A model generated the notes under the pieces. The model had not been told where the DNA came from. It saw only the letters and a program-made list of their open reading frames with translations, and ran no database searches. From the NCBI GenBank assembly GCA_910578255.1, contig CAJTQM010000003.1, positions 1-64,000 of the forward strand: DNA of 64,000 nt. The letters run 5' to 3'. Source of the stretch: an uncultured Oscillospiraceae bacterium (GTDB taxonomy: Bacteria > Bacillota > Clostridia > Oscillospirales > Ruminococcaceae). This document shows, piece after piece, positions 52,719-61,677 of the stretch (position 1 is the stretch's first letter; every line of letters begins with the position of its first letter). The position numbers were made by a program, and so were the translations under genes.

Positions 52719-53858
52719 TTGCCCCAGGTCAGTATATATAAAACCCCATCCTACGATCCCGATCAGATGCAAAAGGCGGTCCTCGCCCACTTTAAGGTGC
52801 TGGACCTTGCCCGCCTGATCCAGCCGGAGCAAAAAATCGTCATCAAGCCCAACCTGCTGATGAAGCGAAACCCGCAGGACGCGGTCACCACCCATCCGGC
52901 GCTGGTGGAGGCGATCATCCGCCAATTGCAGGAATTGGGCGTCCGGGACATTACCATTGCCGAAAGCGGCGGCGGCCCTTACGCCGAACCGCTTTTAAAA
53001 AGCCTGTACGAAACCTGCGGCATGACCGCGGTTGCCCGCCGCTGCGGCGTTCAACTCAATTTCGACACCGGCAGCCGCCCGGTGGAGGGCGGCGGGCAGG
53101 TCCCCCGCCGCTTTACCGTCATAAATCCTGTGGCCGACGCCGATCTTGTCATAAACGTCTGTAAACTCAAAACCCATTGCATGACCTATTTAAGCGGCGC
53201 GGTCAAAAACCTGTTCGGCTGTATTCCCGGGCTGATGAAACCGGAGCTGCACATGCGCTACCCGGAGAAGGAGGATTTCTGCCGGATGCTTCTGGACCTT
53301 TCCGCCGCTTTGCCCCCGGTCATTTCCTTTGTGGACGCGGTCGAGGCCATGGAAGGGGACGGACCCACCGGCGGACGCAAAAAACAGGTGGGGCTGACCC
53401 TCTGCTCCGCCGACCGGTACGCGCTGGATTTGGTCAACGCCGCCGTACTGGGGGTGGAACCCGCCCAGATTATCACCGTGCGCCAGTCCATCGAGCGGGG
53501 ACTTTGCCCGGATTCGCTGGAAAAAATCGAGCTTTTGGGCCATCCGGACGCTCTGACCCAGGCGGGGCCCTTCCTCCCGCCCCGCTCTAAGCAGACCGAC
53601 TTTTCCAGCCAGTTTCCCAAGCCGTTGCGGCCGCTGGCCCAAAGGGTCGTCCGGCGGCTGAGCCCCCGTCCGGCGATCCGCCAAAAGGACTGCATCGGCT
53701 GCGGCAAATGCGCCGAAAGCTGCCCGGCCCACACCATCCAAATCGCGGACCGCAAGGCCCAAATCCGCTATCAAAGCTGCATTCGCTGCTTTTGCTGCCA
53801 CGAAATGTGCCCCCAAAAGGCGGTGGACATCCGTCGGCTGGGAATTTTTAACCTGTAG
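52719..53858 (+). CDS. DUF362/4Fe-4S ferredoxin fusion protein
   Basis: 379 residues. An N-terminal DUF362 domain (IVIKPNLLMKRNPQDAVTTH, then VRDITIAESGGGPYAEPLL and CKLKTHCMTYLSGAVKNLFG) is followed by two 4Fe-4S motifs near the C-terminus: CIGCGKCAESCPAHTI (about 325-340) and CIRCFCCHEMCPQKAV (about 352-367). Electron-transfer protein of unknown partner. TTG start after AAGGAGG. Confidence 0.85.
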   Translation: MPQVSIYKTPSYDPDQMQKAVLAHFKVLDLARLIQPEQKIVIKPNLLMKRNPQDAVTTHPALVEAIIRQLQELGVRDITIAESGGGPYAEPLLKSLYETCGMTAVARRCGVQLNFDTGSRPVEGGGQVPRRFTVINPVADADLVINVCKLKTHCMTYLSGAVKNLFGCIPGLMKPELHMRYPEKEDFCRMLLDLSAALPPVISFVDAVEAMEGDGPTGGRKKQVGLTLCSADRYALDLVNAAVLGVEPAQIITVRQSIERGLCPDSLEKIELLGHPDALTQAGPFLPPRSKQTDFSSQFPKPLRPLAQRVVRRLSPRPAIRQKDCIGCGKCAESCPAHTIQIADRKAQIRYQSCIRCFCCHEMCPQKAVDIRRLGIFNL

Positions 53859-53907
53859 CCGGGGCATACTGGACTTACACGAAACCGGCAAAAAGGAGGG
53901 CGGGTCC

Positions 53908-55068
53908 ATGAGAAAAAAGCGGGTCCTTTGCTGGCTGTGGGCGCTATTTGCCCTGTCGGGCCTTTTTGCGCAAACGGCGGCAGCGCAGGAGACTTCCGGC
54001 GAAGACGGACAGATATCAGTCCGGGCGCAGGTGGAGGAGGTTTTATCCGACGAGATGGTTTCCTCCCCCTATTCCGGCGGGGAGATCACCACCCGGGTGC
54101 TGACCCTGCGGGTGCGCATTCTGGAGGGCGCTTTTCAGGGGCAGCGGGCGGTGGTCCGCCAAACCTTTGACGAAATCAGCCTTCCCAGCGCCTATCCTGC
54201 CAAAGCCGGGGACCGGCTGTTCGTCTGGCTGGACTTAGACGAACAAAACCAGCTGACCGGGTCCGCCGCCGACTACGTCCGGGAAATCCCCATCGCGCTG
54301 CTGGCCGGCTGCTTTTTGCTGTTTTTGCTGGTGTTCGGCCGCTGGCAGGGGGTTAAGACCATCCTTTCGCTAGCGGTTACCTGCCTGGTGGTGTTTGGCT
54401 TATTTTTTCCGCTGGCGGTGCGCGGCGCGGGACCGGTGTGGCTGTCGCTTTTCTGCGCGGCGCTGATGACCGGCTTCACCCTGTTTTTGGTCTGCGGCTT
54501 TACCCGCAAGGCCCTGTCGGCTATTTTAGGCTGTTTGGGCGGCCTTTGCGCCGCCGGGATTCTGGCGGCGGTCTTTTCCTGGGCCATGCGCCTGTCCGGC
54601 ATGGTGGACGAGGAGGCAGCGTTTCTGCGCTTTCTCTCCGACCAGTTTGTGCTGGACTTTCGGGGGCTACTTTTCGCCGCGATCATCATCGGCGCCTCCG
54701 GCGCCGCCATGGATGTGGCAGTGTCCATCGCCTCTTCGCTGGAAGAGTTGGCCCGCAAGGCGCCGCAGCTGGGCGCCCGCCAGCTGTTTTTAAGCGGCGT
54801 GGCCATCGGCCGGGACATTATGGGCACCATGGCCAACACGCTGATTTTGGCCTATGTGGGCGGCGCCATCCATCTGATTTTGCTTTTGTACGCCTATCCG
54901 GTGCCCTTTTCCAACGTGATCAACCGGGAAACGGTGGCAGCGGAGATCCTCATTTCCCTTTGCGGCAGCATGGGAATGTTAAGCGCGATTCCCTTAAGCG
55001 CACTGACCTCAGCGTTTTTGTACCGCCGTAAATCCGCTTCTCCCTCCGACGACAAAATCCCCGAATAA
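53908..55068 (+). CDS. YibE/F-like family membrane protein
   Basis: 386 residues. A signal/anchor (LCWLWALFALSGLFAQTAAA), an extracellular beta-rich domain (residues about 30-115) and seven to eight membrane segments in the C-terminal two-thirds, with QLGARQLFLSGVAIGRDIMG and MANTLILAYVGGA matching YibE/YibF-like proteins. Function unknown. Confidence 0.8.
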   Translation: MRKKRVLCWLWALFALSGLFAQTAAAQETSGEDGQISVRAQVEEVLSDEMVSSPYSGGEITTRVLTLRVRILEGAFQGQRAVVRQTFDEISLPSAYPAKAGDRLFVWLDLDEQNQLTGSAADYVREIPIALLAGCFLLFLLVFGRWQGVKTILSLAVTCLVVFGLFFPLAVRGAGPVWLSLFCAALMTGFTLFLVCGFTRKALSAILGCLGGLCAAGILAAVFSWAMRLSGMVDEEAAFLRFLSDQFVLDFRGLLFAAIIIGASGAAMDVAVSIASSLEELARKAPQLGARQLFLSGVAIGRDIMGTMANTLILAYVGGAIHLILLLYAYPVPFSNVINRETVAAEILISLCGSMGMLSAIPLSALTSAFLYRRKSASPSDDKIPE

Positions 55069-55094
55069 TTTTTGGGGGTTGATGGAATTTTGAG

Positions 55095-55140
55095 GAAAAC
55101 GCCGATTCTTTTCTTACAAAGAAAAGAGCCGGCGTTTTCT
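55095..55140 (+). terminator. Terminator after the YibE/F gene
   Basis: GAAAACGCCG...TCTTTTCTT pairs with AAGAAAAGAGCCGGCGTTTTC; imperfect long stem, then a T run. Confidence 0.7.
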
Positions 55141-55141
55141 G

Positions 55142-55170
55142 TTGTTTTTTTAAGGCCGGATTGCTATAAT
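55142..55170 (+). promoter_or_regulatory. Promoter for the PTS-IIC-like gene
   Basis: TTGTTT-N17-TATAAT, with the -10 at 55165-55170, 139 nt before the start. Confidence 0.55.
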
Positions 55171-55308
55171 ACCAATAAACTGCGGGGCGGTCTATTTCTC
55201 GGTCCGCTGGTGTGTCGTTGAGGCGGGACCGAAAAATCCGGCCCTCTTTGGCAAGACTGGCCATTGCCGCCGGCAAATCCCCAAAAAACAGGAAGAGGTG
55301 TTTTTGTC

Positions 55309-56328
55309 ATGGAACAAAACCGAAGCAAAGCGGCCGTATTTTTGAAAAAAGCCTTTCAGCGTTATTTTATCGACGCTATGGGCGCCATGGCCCTGGGACT
55401 TTTTTCCTCTTTGATCATCGGTCTGATTTTATCCCAGCTGAGTAAATTCTCTTTTCTGGCGTTTTTAGAGCCCTATGCCGCGATGGTCAGCGCCTCCTCC
55501 CCGGTGGTGGGCGCGGCCATCGGCGTTGCCATCGCCCACGGATTAAAGGCCAGACCCCTGGTCCTTTTCTCCTGCGCGGTAACCGGCGCTTACGGCTATG
55601 CGGTGGGCGGACCGGTAGGCGCCTACATCGGCGCGGTGTTCGGCGCGGAGATTGGCGGGCTTTTGGCCGGCAAAACCAAGGTGGATATTATCGTCAGCCC
55701 CATTACCACCATTGTCAGCGGCTGCGCGGTGGCTCAGCTGGTGGGCCCCGGCATTCAGGCCATGATGAACGGTCTTGGCGCCGTCATCAATTCGGCCACC
55801 CAGCTGACCCCCCTTCCCATGGGGATTCTGGTTTCGGTCATCGTCGGCATGGCGCTGACCGCGCCCATCAGTTCGGCGGCACTTTGCATTATGCTGGATC
55901 TAAACGGTCTGGCCGCCGGGGCGGCGGCGGTGGGCTGCTGCTGCCAGATGGTCGGTTTTGCGGTGGCCAGCTTTCGGGAAAACGGCTGGGGCGGCTTAAT
56001 CAGCCAGGGAATCGGCACCTCGATGCTTCAGTTTTCCAACATTATGCGCCACCCGCAGATCTGGATTGCCCCGACTTTGTCCGCCGCCGTTTTGGGGCCG
56101 GTGTCCACCTGCGTTTTCCAGATGACCAACACCGCCTCCGGCGCAGGTATGGGGACCAGCGGTCTTGTGGGCCAGTTCGGCGCGTTTGCCGCCATGGGCG
56201 GCGGCGCGCAGGTGTGGGCGCAGGTGCTGCTTCTGCATTTTTTGCTGCCGGCGGGCCTAACCTTCCTGTTCGATTTTCTGCTGCGCCGGGCCGGTCTTGT
56301 CAAGGAAGGCTATATGAAAATCGGCTGA
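55309..56328 (+). CDS. PTS EIIC-like (PTS_EIIC_2) membrane protein
   Basis: 339 residues with about nine membrane segments. YFIDAMGAMALGLFSSLIIG opens; GILVSVIVGMALTAPISSAA and NTASGAGMGTSGLVGQFG are conserved in the PTS_EIIC_2 family. Unusually for a PTS permease, no EIIA or EIIB is adjacent. It may be a transporter of another kind. ATG at 55309. Confidence 0.8.
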   Translation: MEQNRSKAAVFLKKAFQRYFIDAMGAMALGLFSSLIIGLILSQLSKFSFLAFLEPYAAMVSASSPVVGAAIGVAIAHGLKARPLVLFSCAVTGAYGYAVGGPVGAYIGAVFGAEIGGLLAGKTKVDIIVSPITTIVSGCAVAQLVGPGIQAMMNGLGAVINSATQLTPLPMGILVSVIVGMALTAPISSAALCIMLDLNGLAAGAAAVGCCCQMVGFAVASFRENGWGGLISQGIGTSMLQFSNIMRHPQIWIAPTLSAAVLGPVSTCVFQMTNTASGAGMGTSGLVGQFGAFAAMGGGAQVWAQVLLLHFLLPAGLTFLFDFLLRRAGLVKEGYMKIG

Positions 56329-56409
56329 TATTCCAATCTTTTTGCACCGCCTCGGCTCTTTTTACCGGGAAAACCCGCCGAAAACTCTGCGGAGCAAAGC
56401 CATCAGCAA

Positions 56410-56438
56410 TTGAATATTCCAAAAACTTGTGTTATACT
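56410..56438 (+). promoter_or_regulatory. Promoter for the chemoreceptor gene
   Basis: TTGAAT (56410-56415), 17-nt spacer, TATACT (56433-56438). A 5' UTR of about 160 nt follows; I see no riboswitch in it. Confidence 0.7.
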
Positions 56439-56605
56439 GGGTGAAAGGCGGATGGCGGCGCAGCAGCCGTTTTCGCCACTACGCTTCGTTGTATGGCCGC
56501 CGCATCCCGCGACAGTCACCGTTTTCCTCTAATGATGGGATTGGCCGGACAGCGTGCGTTTTATACGCTATCGGTCCAAATCAAAATGGGAGGAGATGTC
56601 TTTTT

Positions 56606-58285
56606 ATGCGAAGAAAAAGTATTAAACGAACGGTTCTGATCCGGATTGTCGCCGCACTGGTCTCTGTTTTGCTGTTCAGCGGCATGACAACGGTAAACAT
56701 CATGCGGATAGACAGAGCCGAGGAAGCCAACGCCCGGGATAACGATCTTTTGTCCCGGTGCCAGAAGGCACAGGCGGCCCATTACAAATGGTCCAGCAAC
56801 TTAAGCAACGCCCTTTATGCCGGTGCGGAATTTACCGGCAGCACCGACCCCACCACCTGTGTGCTGGGTCAGTGGCTTTATGGCGACGCGAACACCGACG
56901 ACGCCAAAATCCTGGAACTGCGCCAGAAGCTGGAGCCGCTGCACAAGCAGCTGCACCAGTCGGCGGTAGAAGCGCTGGACATGTACGAGACCAGCCCCGA
57001 GAACGCCCGGCAGTATTATCAGGGGACCATCCTTTCGAACCTGACCACCCTGGTCGGCTATCTGGACGAGGTCATTGCGCAAAGCGGCCTTATTATTGAA
57101 GCCAGCAAGCAGACGATGGATCGGGCTGTTTTGATTATGCATGTCACAACGGTCATCGGCCTTTCCCTGTCGCTGTTCTGCCTGATTAGCCTGGTGATTT
57201 ATGTGCTTCGGCATGTGGTCAATCCCATGCTCAAGATCACCGAGAAGATCCAGCCTCTGCAACAGGGTCGGCTGAGCATCGACCTTGACTACCGCGCCAA
57301 CAACGAATTGGGAGACCTGGCCGGTGCGCTGGAAAAATCCATCCAGATGATTCTTTCTTATATTGAGGATATTAACCACCTGATGGGCCAGCTGTCCCAG
57401 GGCAATTTCGACGTATCCGCCGCCGACTATATAGGCGACTTCCGCTCGATTGAGGAATCTATCAACAGCTTTACCGAAACGCTGTCCCACGCGATGAAAA
57501 ACATCCGTCAGGCGCAAAGCCAGGTTTCCGGTAGCGCGAAACAGCTTTCCAGCGGTGCCCAGGCCCTGGCCCAGGGCGCGACCGAGCAGGCCAGTTCGGT
57601 GCAGGAGTTATACGCTACGCTGGACAGTCTTTCAAAAAGCGCCAGCCAAAATGTTAAAATGGCTTCCGACGCACAGGAAAACGCCCGTCAGACCAGCCAG
57701 CAGGTTATCATCAGCAGCCAGCAGATGGAGCAGATGGTCAGCGCTATGAACGACATCACCCAGGCCTCTCAGCAGATCGACCGGATTATTACCACCATTG
57801 AGGATATCGCGTTCCAGACGAATATTCTGGCGCTGAACGCCGCGGTAGAGGCGGCCCGGGCCGGAGCGGCCGGCAAGGGCTTTGCCGTTGTATCCGAGGA
57901 GGTGCGCCGTCTGGCCGCCCAGTCGGATCAAGCGGCGAAGGCCACCAAGGAGTTGATTGACAACTCGGTCGCCGCCACCAAAAAGGGCAACCAGATCGTT
58001 GGAGAGGTTTCCCAGACGCTGCAAAAAACGCTGACTCTGGTCACCCAGTCCAGCAAGGATATCGGCTCGATTGCCCAGGCTGTGGAAAGCGAGGCAGAGG
58101 CCATCAGTCAGGTGGCCGAGGGAATTGGCCAGATTTCGACGGTGGTGCATACCAACTCGGCCAGCAGCGAGGAATCAGCAGCCGTCAGTTCCGAGTTGTT
58201 CGACCAAGTACATCTGCTGGAAGAGCAGACCCAGCGGTTCCGGCTGAAAGAAGCGAAAATTACGGCCGGCGCATACGACGCGTAA
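56606..58285 (+). CDS. Methyl-accepting chemotaxis protein with a CZB-like sensor
   Basis: 559 residues. TM1 (about 10-30), an extracellular sensor, TM2 (about 172-198, IMHVTTVIGLSLSLFCLISL), HAMP, and a C-terminal signalling domain with hairpin tip DIAFQTNILALNAAVEAARA. The sensor has a CZB-like pattern: AAHYKWSSNL, TTCVLGQWLYG and LEPLHKQLHQSA, giving His, Cys and His residues of a zinc site. CZB domains are usually cytoplasmic, so the extracellular position is notable. ATG at 56606 with GGAGGAG. Confidence 0.9.
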   Translation: MRRKSIKRTVLIRIVAALVSVLLFSGMTTVNIMRIDRAEEANARDNDLLSRCQKAQAAHYKWSSNLSNALYAGAEFTGSTDPTTCVLGQWLYGDANTDDAKILELRQKLEPLHKQLHQSAVEALDMYETSPENARQYYQGTILSNLTTLVGYLDEVIAQSGLIIEASKQTMDRAVLIMHVTTVIGLSLSLFCLISLVIYVLRHVVNPMLKITEKIQPLQQGRLSIDLDYRANNELGDLAGALEKSIQMILSYIEDINHLMGQLSQGNFDVSAADYIGDFRSIEESINSFTETLSHAMKNIRQAQSQVSGSAKQLSSGAQALAQGATEQASSVQELYATLDSLSKSASQNVKMASDAQENARQTSQQVIISSQQMEQMVSAMNDITQASQQIDRIITTIEDIAFQTNILALNAAVEAARAGAAGKGFAVVSEEVRRLAAQSDQAAKATKELIDNSVAATKKGNQIVGEVSQTLQKTLTLVTQSSKDIGSIAQAVESEAEAISQVAEGIGQISTVVHTNSASSEESAAVSSELFDQVHLLEEQTQRFRLKEAKITAGAYDA

Positions 58286-58304
58286 TCTTTTTTCCCGTAT
58301 TGCC

Positions 58305-58346
58305 AGAGGGGATCGGTTTTCAAAGAACCGATCCCCTCTTTTTTTC
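58305..58346 (+). terminator. Terminator after the chemoreceptor
   Basis: AGAGGGGATCGGTT and AACCGATCCCCTCT form a 14-bp hairpin followed by T7. Confidence 0.85.
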
Positions 58347-58423
58347 TTGCCGTCCAGGGAAAAAGCGCCGGATTTTCTTTGGTCCGCCATAGATTTTTTC
58401 CGGTTTTCTGTGCAAATCGTCCA

Positions 58424-58452
58424 TTGATGGCAGCGCCCTTTTATGCTATAAT
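58424..58452 (+). promoter_or_regulatory. Promoter of the uracil permease leader
   Basis: TTGATG (58424-58429), 17-nt spacer, TATAAT (58447-58452). A leader ORF starts 40 nt downstream. Confidence 0.75.
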
Positions 58453-58491
58453 GGGCTTATTCCAGAACAAAGATCAAAGGAGGCGGCAAGA

Positions 58492-58548
58492 ATGCGCATA
58501 CAGTTTCGGGCGCTTTCTTTTTCTCCTGTTTTGATTTGTGTTCGGTAA
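58492..58548 (+). CDS. 18-codon leader peptide with pyrimidine-rich codons
   Basis: MRIQFRALSFSPVLICVR, preceded by AAAGGAGGCGG at good spacing. The coding RNA has a U/C-rich stretch (58512-58536, CTTTCTTTTTCTCCTGTTTT). The TAA is immediately followed by the terminator hairpin at 58549. The order promoter, ribosome-binding site, U-rich leader ORF and terminator, before a uracil permease gene, suggests attenuation coupled to pyrimidine supply. It is too short to be a protein with other functions. Confidence 0.6.
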   Translation: MRIQFRALSFSPVLICVR

Positions 58549-58584
58549 CGGCATTTCTGTTCCCCTTCAGAAATGCCGTTTTTT
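58549..58584 (+). terminator. Attenuator terminator before uraA
   Basis: CGGCATTTCTG and CAGAAATGCCG (exact 11-bp stem, 8-nt loop) followed by six T. It begins directly after the leader stop codon, so a ribosome following closely would block the hairpin. The 120 nt from here to the permease start contain no other feature. Confidence 0.8.
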
Positions 58585-58705
58585 ACTGTCCGCCTGCCGC
58601 CTGTCCATTTTGCGGCGGCGGGGATGAGGTGTCTTCCCTTTCGGTCTCGCCGGAAGGGCCCGCGCCCGGTCGGCGCGGGACAAAAACAAACAGGGAGGAA
58701 ATCAA

Positions 58706-60043
58706 ATGAGCAAACAGGCAACCGCCTCTTCCGAGCCCATCCGCGACGCGCGGACGCTGGGCATGGGGAAAATGCTGGTTTTGGGCGTCCAGCACATGTT
58801 CGCCATGTTCGGCGCCACGATTCTGGTGCCCATCATCACCGGATTGAGTGTACAGGTAACCTTACTCTGCGCCGGTCTGGGAACGCTGTTCTTCCACCTT
58901 TGCACCAAATTTAAGGTGCCGGCCTTTTTGGGCTCGTCTTTCGCGTTTTTAGGCGGGTTTACCGCCGTAAAAATGCTGGACACCGGCATTTATGCCAACC
59001 TGTCCGAAGCGGAAAAGCTGCCCTACGCCTGCGGCGGCATCGTCGTGGCCGGGCTTTTGTATCTGGTGATGGCGGCGGTGGTCCGGGTCGTAGGAATCCG
59101 GCGGGTCATGTGCTTTCTGCCTCCGGTGGTCACCGGCCCGATCATCATCCTCATCGGCCTGATTTTAGCGCCCAGCGCTGTGACCAACGCCTCGGAAAAC
59201 TGGTGGCTGGCCGCCCTTTCCGTAGCGGTGATCGTGGTTTGCAACATGTGGGGCCGGGGCATGATCAAGATCATCCCCATTTTAATGGGCGTTTTGATCT
59301 CTTACTTCGTTGCGCTGTGCTTTGGCATGATCGACTTTACCGAAGTGGCGAAAGCGGGGATCGTGGGGCTTCCGCCCTTCCAGCTGGCCAAGTTTGACCT
59401 GTCTGCCATCCTGATTATGGCCCCCATCGCCATCGCCTCCATGATGGAGCACATCGGCGACATGTCGGCCATCGGCGCTACCTGCGGCGAAAACTACATT
59501 GAAAATCCCGGCTTGCACCGAAGCCTGCTGGGCGACGGTCTGGCCACCTCTTTAGCCGCTATGTTCGGCGGACCGGCCAATACCACCTACGGCGAAAACA
59601 CCGGCGTTTTAGTGCTGTCCCGGGTGTATGACCCCCGTGTGGTGCGTATCGCCGCCTACGGCGCCATCATCCTCTCCTTCAGCCCCGCCTTCGCGGAGAT
59701 CATTCACTCCATCCCCACGGCGATTATCGGCGGCGTCTCTTTTGTTTTGTACGGCATGATCTCGGCGGTAGGGGTGCGCAACGTGGTGGAAAACAAGGTG
59801 GACTTCACCAATACCCGCAATCTCTTGATCGCCGCGGTCATCCTTGTCAGCGGCCTGGGCTTTAACGGCTTTGGCGGGCTGACCTTTACGATCTTCGGCA
59901 GCAGTCTGACCCTGACCGGTCTTGCCATCGCCGCCATTCTGGGTATTTTGCTCAACGCGATTCTCCCCGGAAAAGACTACCAGTTCGGCGAGGATTTACA
60001 GGGGGATACCTCCGTCACCTTCCAGAGCAATGTGAACAAATAG
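58706..60043 (+). CDS. uraA: Uracil permease (NCS2 family)
   Basis: 445 residues with about 14 membrane segments. VLGVQHMFAMFGATILVPII and SSFAFLGGFTAVK open; the substrate region IASMMEHIGDMSAIGATCGE and GGPANTTYGENTGVL has the conserved Glu/His and NTTY motifs. NCS2 proton-driven uracil importer. GGGAGGAAA precedes the ATG. Expression is probably set by the leader-attenuator at 58424-58584. Confidence 0.9.
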   Translation: MSKQATASSEPIRDARTLGMGKMLVLGVQHMFAMFGATILVPIITGLSVQVTLLCAGLGTLFFHLCTKFKVPAFLGSSFAFLGGFTAVKMLDTGIYANLSEAEKLPYACGGIVVAGLLYLVMAAVVRVVGIRRVMCFLPPVVTGPIIILIGLILAPSAVTNASENWWLAALSVAVIVVCNMWGRGMIKIIPILMGVLISYFVALCFGMIDFTEVAKAGIVGLPPFQLAKFDLSAILIMAPIAIASMMEHIGDMSAIGATCGENYIENPGLHRSLLGDGLATSLAAMFGGPANTTYGENTGVLVLSRVYDPRVVRIAAYGAIILSFSPAFAEIIHSIPTAIIGGVSFVLYGMISAVGVRNVVENKVDFTNTRNLLIAAVILVSGLGFNGFGGLTFTIFGSSLTLTGLAIAAILGILLNAILPGKDYQFGEDLQGDTSVTFQSNVNK

Positions 60044-60058
60044 CCCCCAAAAAGCAGT

Positions 60059-60088
60059 AAAAAAGGAGCGGTTTTCCGCTCCTTTTTT
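60059..60088 (+). terminator. Terminator after uraA
   Basis: AAAAAAGGAGCGG-TTTT-CCGCTCCTTTTTT hairpin. Confidence 0.85.
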
Positions 60089-60124
60089 CTTTCAGAGAAA
60101 CCCGGCCGCCCGGCGTTCGCCCTG

Positions 60125-60649
60125 CTACAGGATCTTCACCACATACCCCTCTTTGCGGGGCTTGGGCTGGAGCAGTTCCCCGTCCGGATAGCCCAGGGCC
60201 AGCGCACCAACGCCGCACAGCGGCTGGGTGATCCCCCACTGGGCCAGCAACGCCTTTCCCTCGTCCGAATCGAACATCTCCCGCTCCCGGTGGATCCAGC
60301 AGCTGGCAAGACCCAGAGAATGGGCGGCCAGCATCATGTTTTGTAAAACGCAGCTGCCGTCCTCTACCCGGGTGCCCCGTTCCCGGTCCGCCAGCACCAG
60401 CAAAACGGTGGGTGCGCCGTAGTAAGGGTTCCCGTCCCGCCCCATAATCCTGGCGTTTAGCTGCGCCAGCTTTTCAATCGTCTGGGGATTCTGCACCGCG
60501 ACGATCACCGGGGACTGCATCCCCATACCGGTGGGCGCATAGGTGCCCGCTTCTAAAATGAGGTCCAATTTCTCCTGCTCCACCTGCTTGGGCAGATATT
60601 TTCGGACCGACCGTCTCGTTTTAAGATTTTCCAATACCGGATTTGTCAT
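60125..60649 (-). CDS. Nitroreductase-family flavoprotein
   Basis: 174 residues. ENLKTRRSVRKYLPKQVEQE is the FMN-binding opening; GTYAPTGMGMQSP, NPYYGAPTVLLVLADRER and CGVGALALGYPDGE follow. Likely FMN-dependent, NAD(P)H-using reductase; substrate unknown. A promoter lies upstream at 60713-60741. Confidence 0.9.
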   Translation of the reverse strand: MTNPVLENLKTRRSVRKYLPKQVEQEKLDLILEAGTYAPTGMGMQSPVIVAVQNPQTIEKLAQLNARIMGRDGNPYYGAPTVLLVLADRERGTRVEDGSCVLQNMMLAAHSLGLASCWIHREREMFDSDEGKALLAQWGITQPLCGVGALALGYPDGELLQPKPRKEGYVVKIL

Positions 60650-60712
60650 GGAAAAGCCTCCTTCTGCTTTTTTCGTCCAGCGGGCCCAATGGTCTTTTGG
60701 CCCTTTGAATTT

Positions 60713-60741
60713 AGTATAAACGAATCAAGAGAAAAAAGCAA
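60713..60741 (-). promoter_or_regulatory. Promoter for the nitroreductase
   Basis: Minus-strand TTGCTT (60736-60741), 17-nt spacer, TATACT (60713-60718). Confidence 0.65.
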
Positions 60742-60762
60742 AAGATCCCGCCGGATGCTCTT

Positions 60763-61650
60763 TTACGCAAAGGTCTGGACCAGCTGGCGGCGGGCCGCCG
60801 CGTCCGGGAGAAATACGCCGGCCTTATTCCAGCCGCCGGTAAGGGTATAAGCCTGGGCCGGCTGTGCGCTTAGCTTGGAAAGAAAGGTCAGCGCCGGCAG
60901 ACGGGATTCGTAATCCAGGTAGGAGATATCGGTATCCACCAGGTCTAAAAGGCCGCTGACCAGCGACTCGGCATTCTGGCCCAGCACCGCATCCAGCCGG
61001 CTGTTGATATAGCTGGCGATGAGACTTGCCCCCTCCCGGCACTGCTCCAGCTGCCCGCCCTTGTAGTCCGGGTAGCGCAGGATGTCCAGAAATTTCTGCC
61101 CGTCGATCAGCTGCCGGCCGGCGGAAAGGCTGATGAACATTCCGTTTTCGTGGTAGGAAAGATCCTGATCCAACTCATATTCGGCAATACCGACGCGGTT
61201 GATCGCGTCGATCAGCGCCTGGGCGTCCCCGTCGGCGTACCGGTCCACCGGAATGGAGTAGGTATCGGACAGCGCCTTCGATACCGCCGGCGCGCCGCCT
61301 GTTTGATACGCCTGCGCCAGGGTGGCAAAGCCCGTCTGCTCCTGCAGCGCCGTATCCAAAGGAAAAAGGATCACCGGAATCCGGCCGCTGAGCATATCCA
61401 GCCGTACCAGCGCAAAAAACACCGCCTCCCCCGCCTGGGGACTGTGGCAGGTCAGCAGCACCGTCAGATTATCCTCTTCGTCCGGCAGGTAAAAAGCGTC
61501 GGCGGAAATCTGGCTGGAGGGGGACTGCTCCTGTACGGGATTCATAACAAAAACCACAATCAGGCCCATCATGGCCAGTACAAAAAAAGACAGTGCGAAA
61601 GCCAGCACAAAAAAGCGGACCTTTTGCTTTTTGGGGGATTTTTGCGACAT
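60763..61650 (-). CDS. LytR-CpsA-Psr-like protein, divergent
   Basis: 295 residues. One membrane anchor (VRFFVLAFALSFFVLAMMGL) and an extracellular domain. LVRLDMLSGRIPVILFPLD and AINRVGIAEYELDQDLSYHE follow the LCP layout, but conserved Arg and Asp residues that bind the polyprenyl phosphate are not evident. It may be a degenerate LCP protein. AAGGAG precedes the ATG at 61650. It follows spoIIR by 27 nt on the same strand. Confidence 0.6.
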   Translation of the reverse strand: MSQKSPKKQKVRFFVLAFALSFFVLAMMGLIVVFVMNPVQEQSPSSQISADAFYLPDEEDNLTVLLTCHSPQAGEAVFFALVRLDMLSGRIPVILFPLDTALQEQTGFATLAQAYQTGGAPAVSKALSDTYSIPVDRYADGDAQALIDAINRVGIAEYELDQDLSYHENGMFISLSAGRQLIDGQKFLDILRYPDYKGGQLEQCREGASLIASYINSRLDAVLGQNAESLVSGLLDLVDTDISYLDYESRLPALTFLSKLSAQPAQAYTLTGGWNKAGVFLPDAAARRQLVQTFA

Positions 61651-61677
61651 ATTCTTCACTCCTTTTGCCCGGGTTTA

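Noticed and set aside
56439..56605. A riboswitch in the 5' UTR of the chemoreceptor gene.
   Set aside because: No c-di-GMP (GEMM) core or other known consensus could be recognised by eye.
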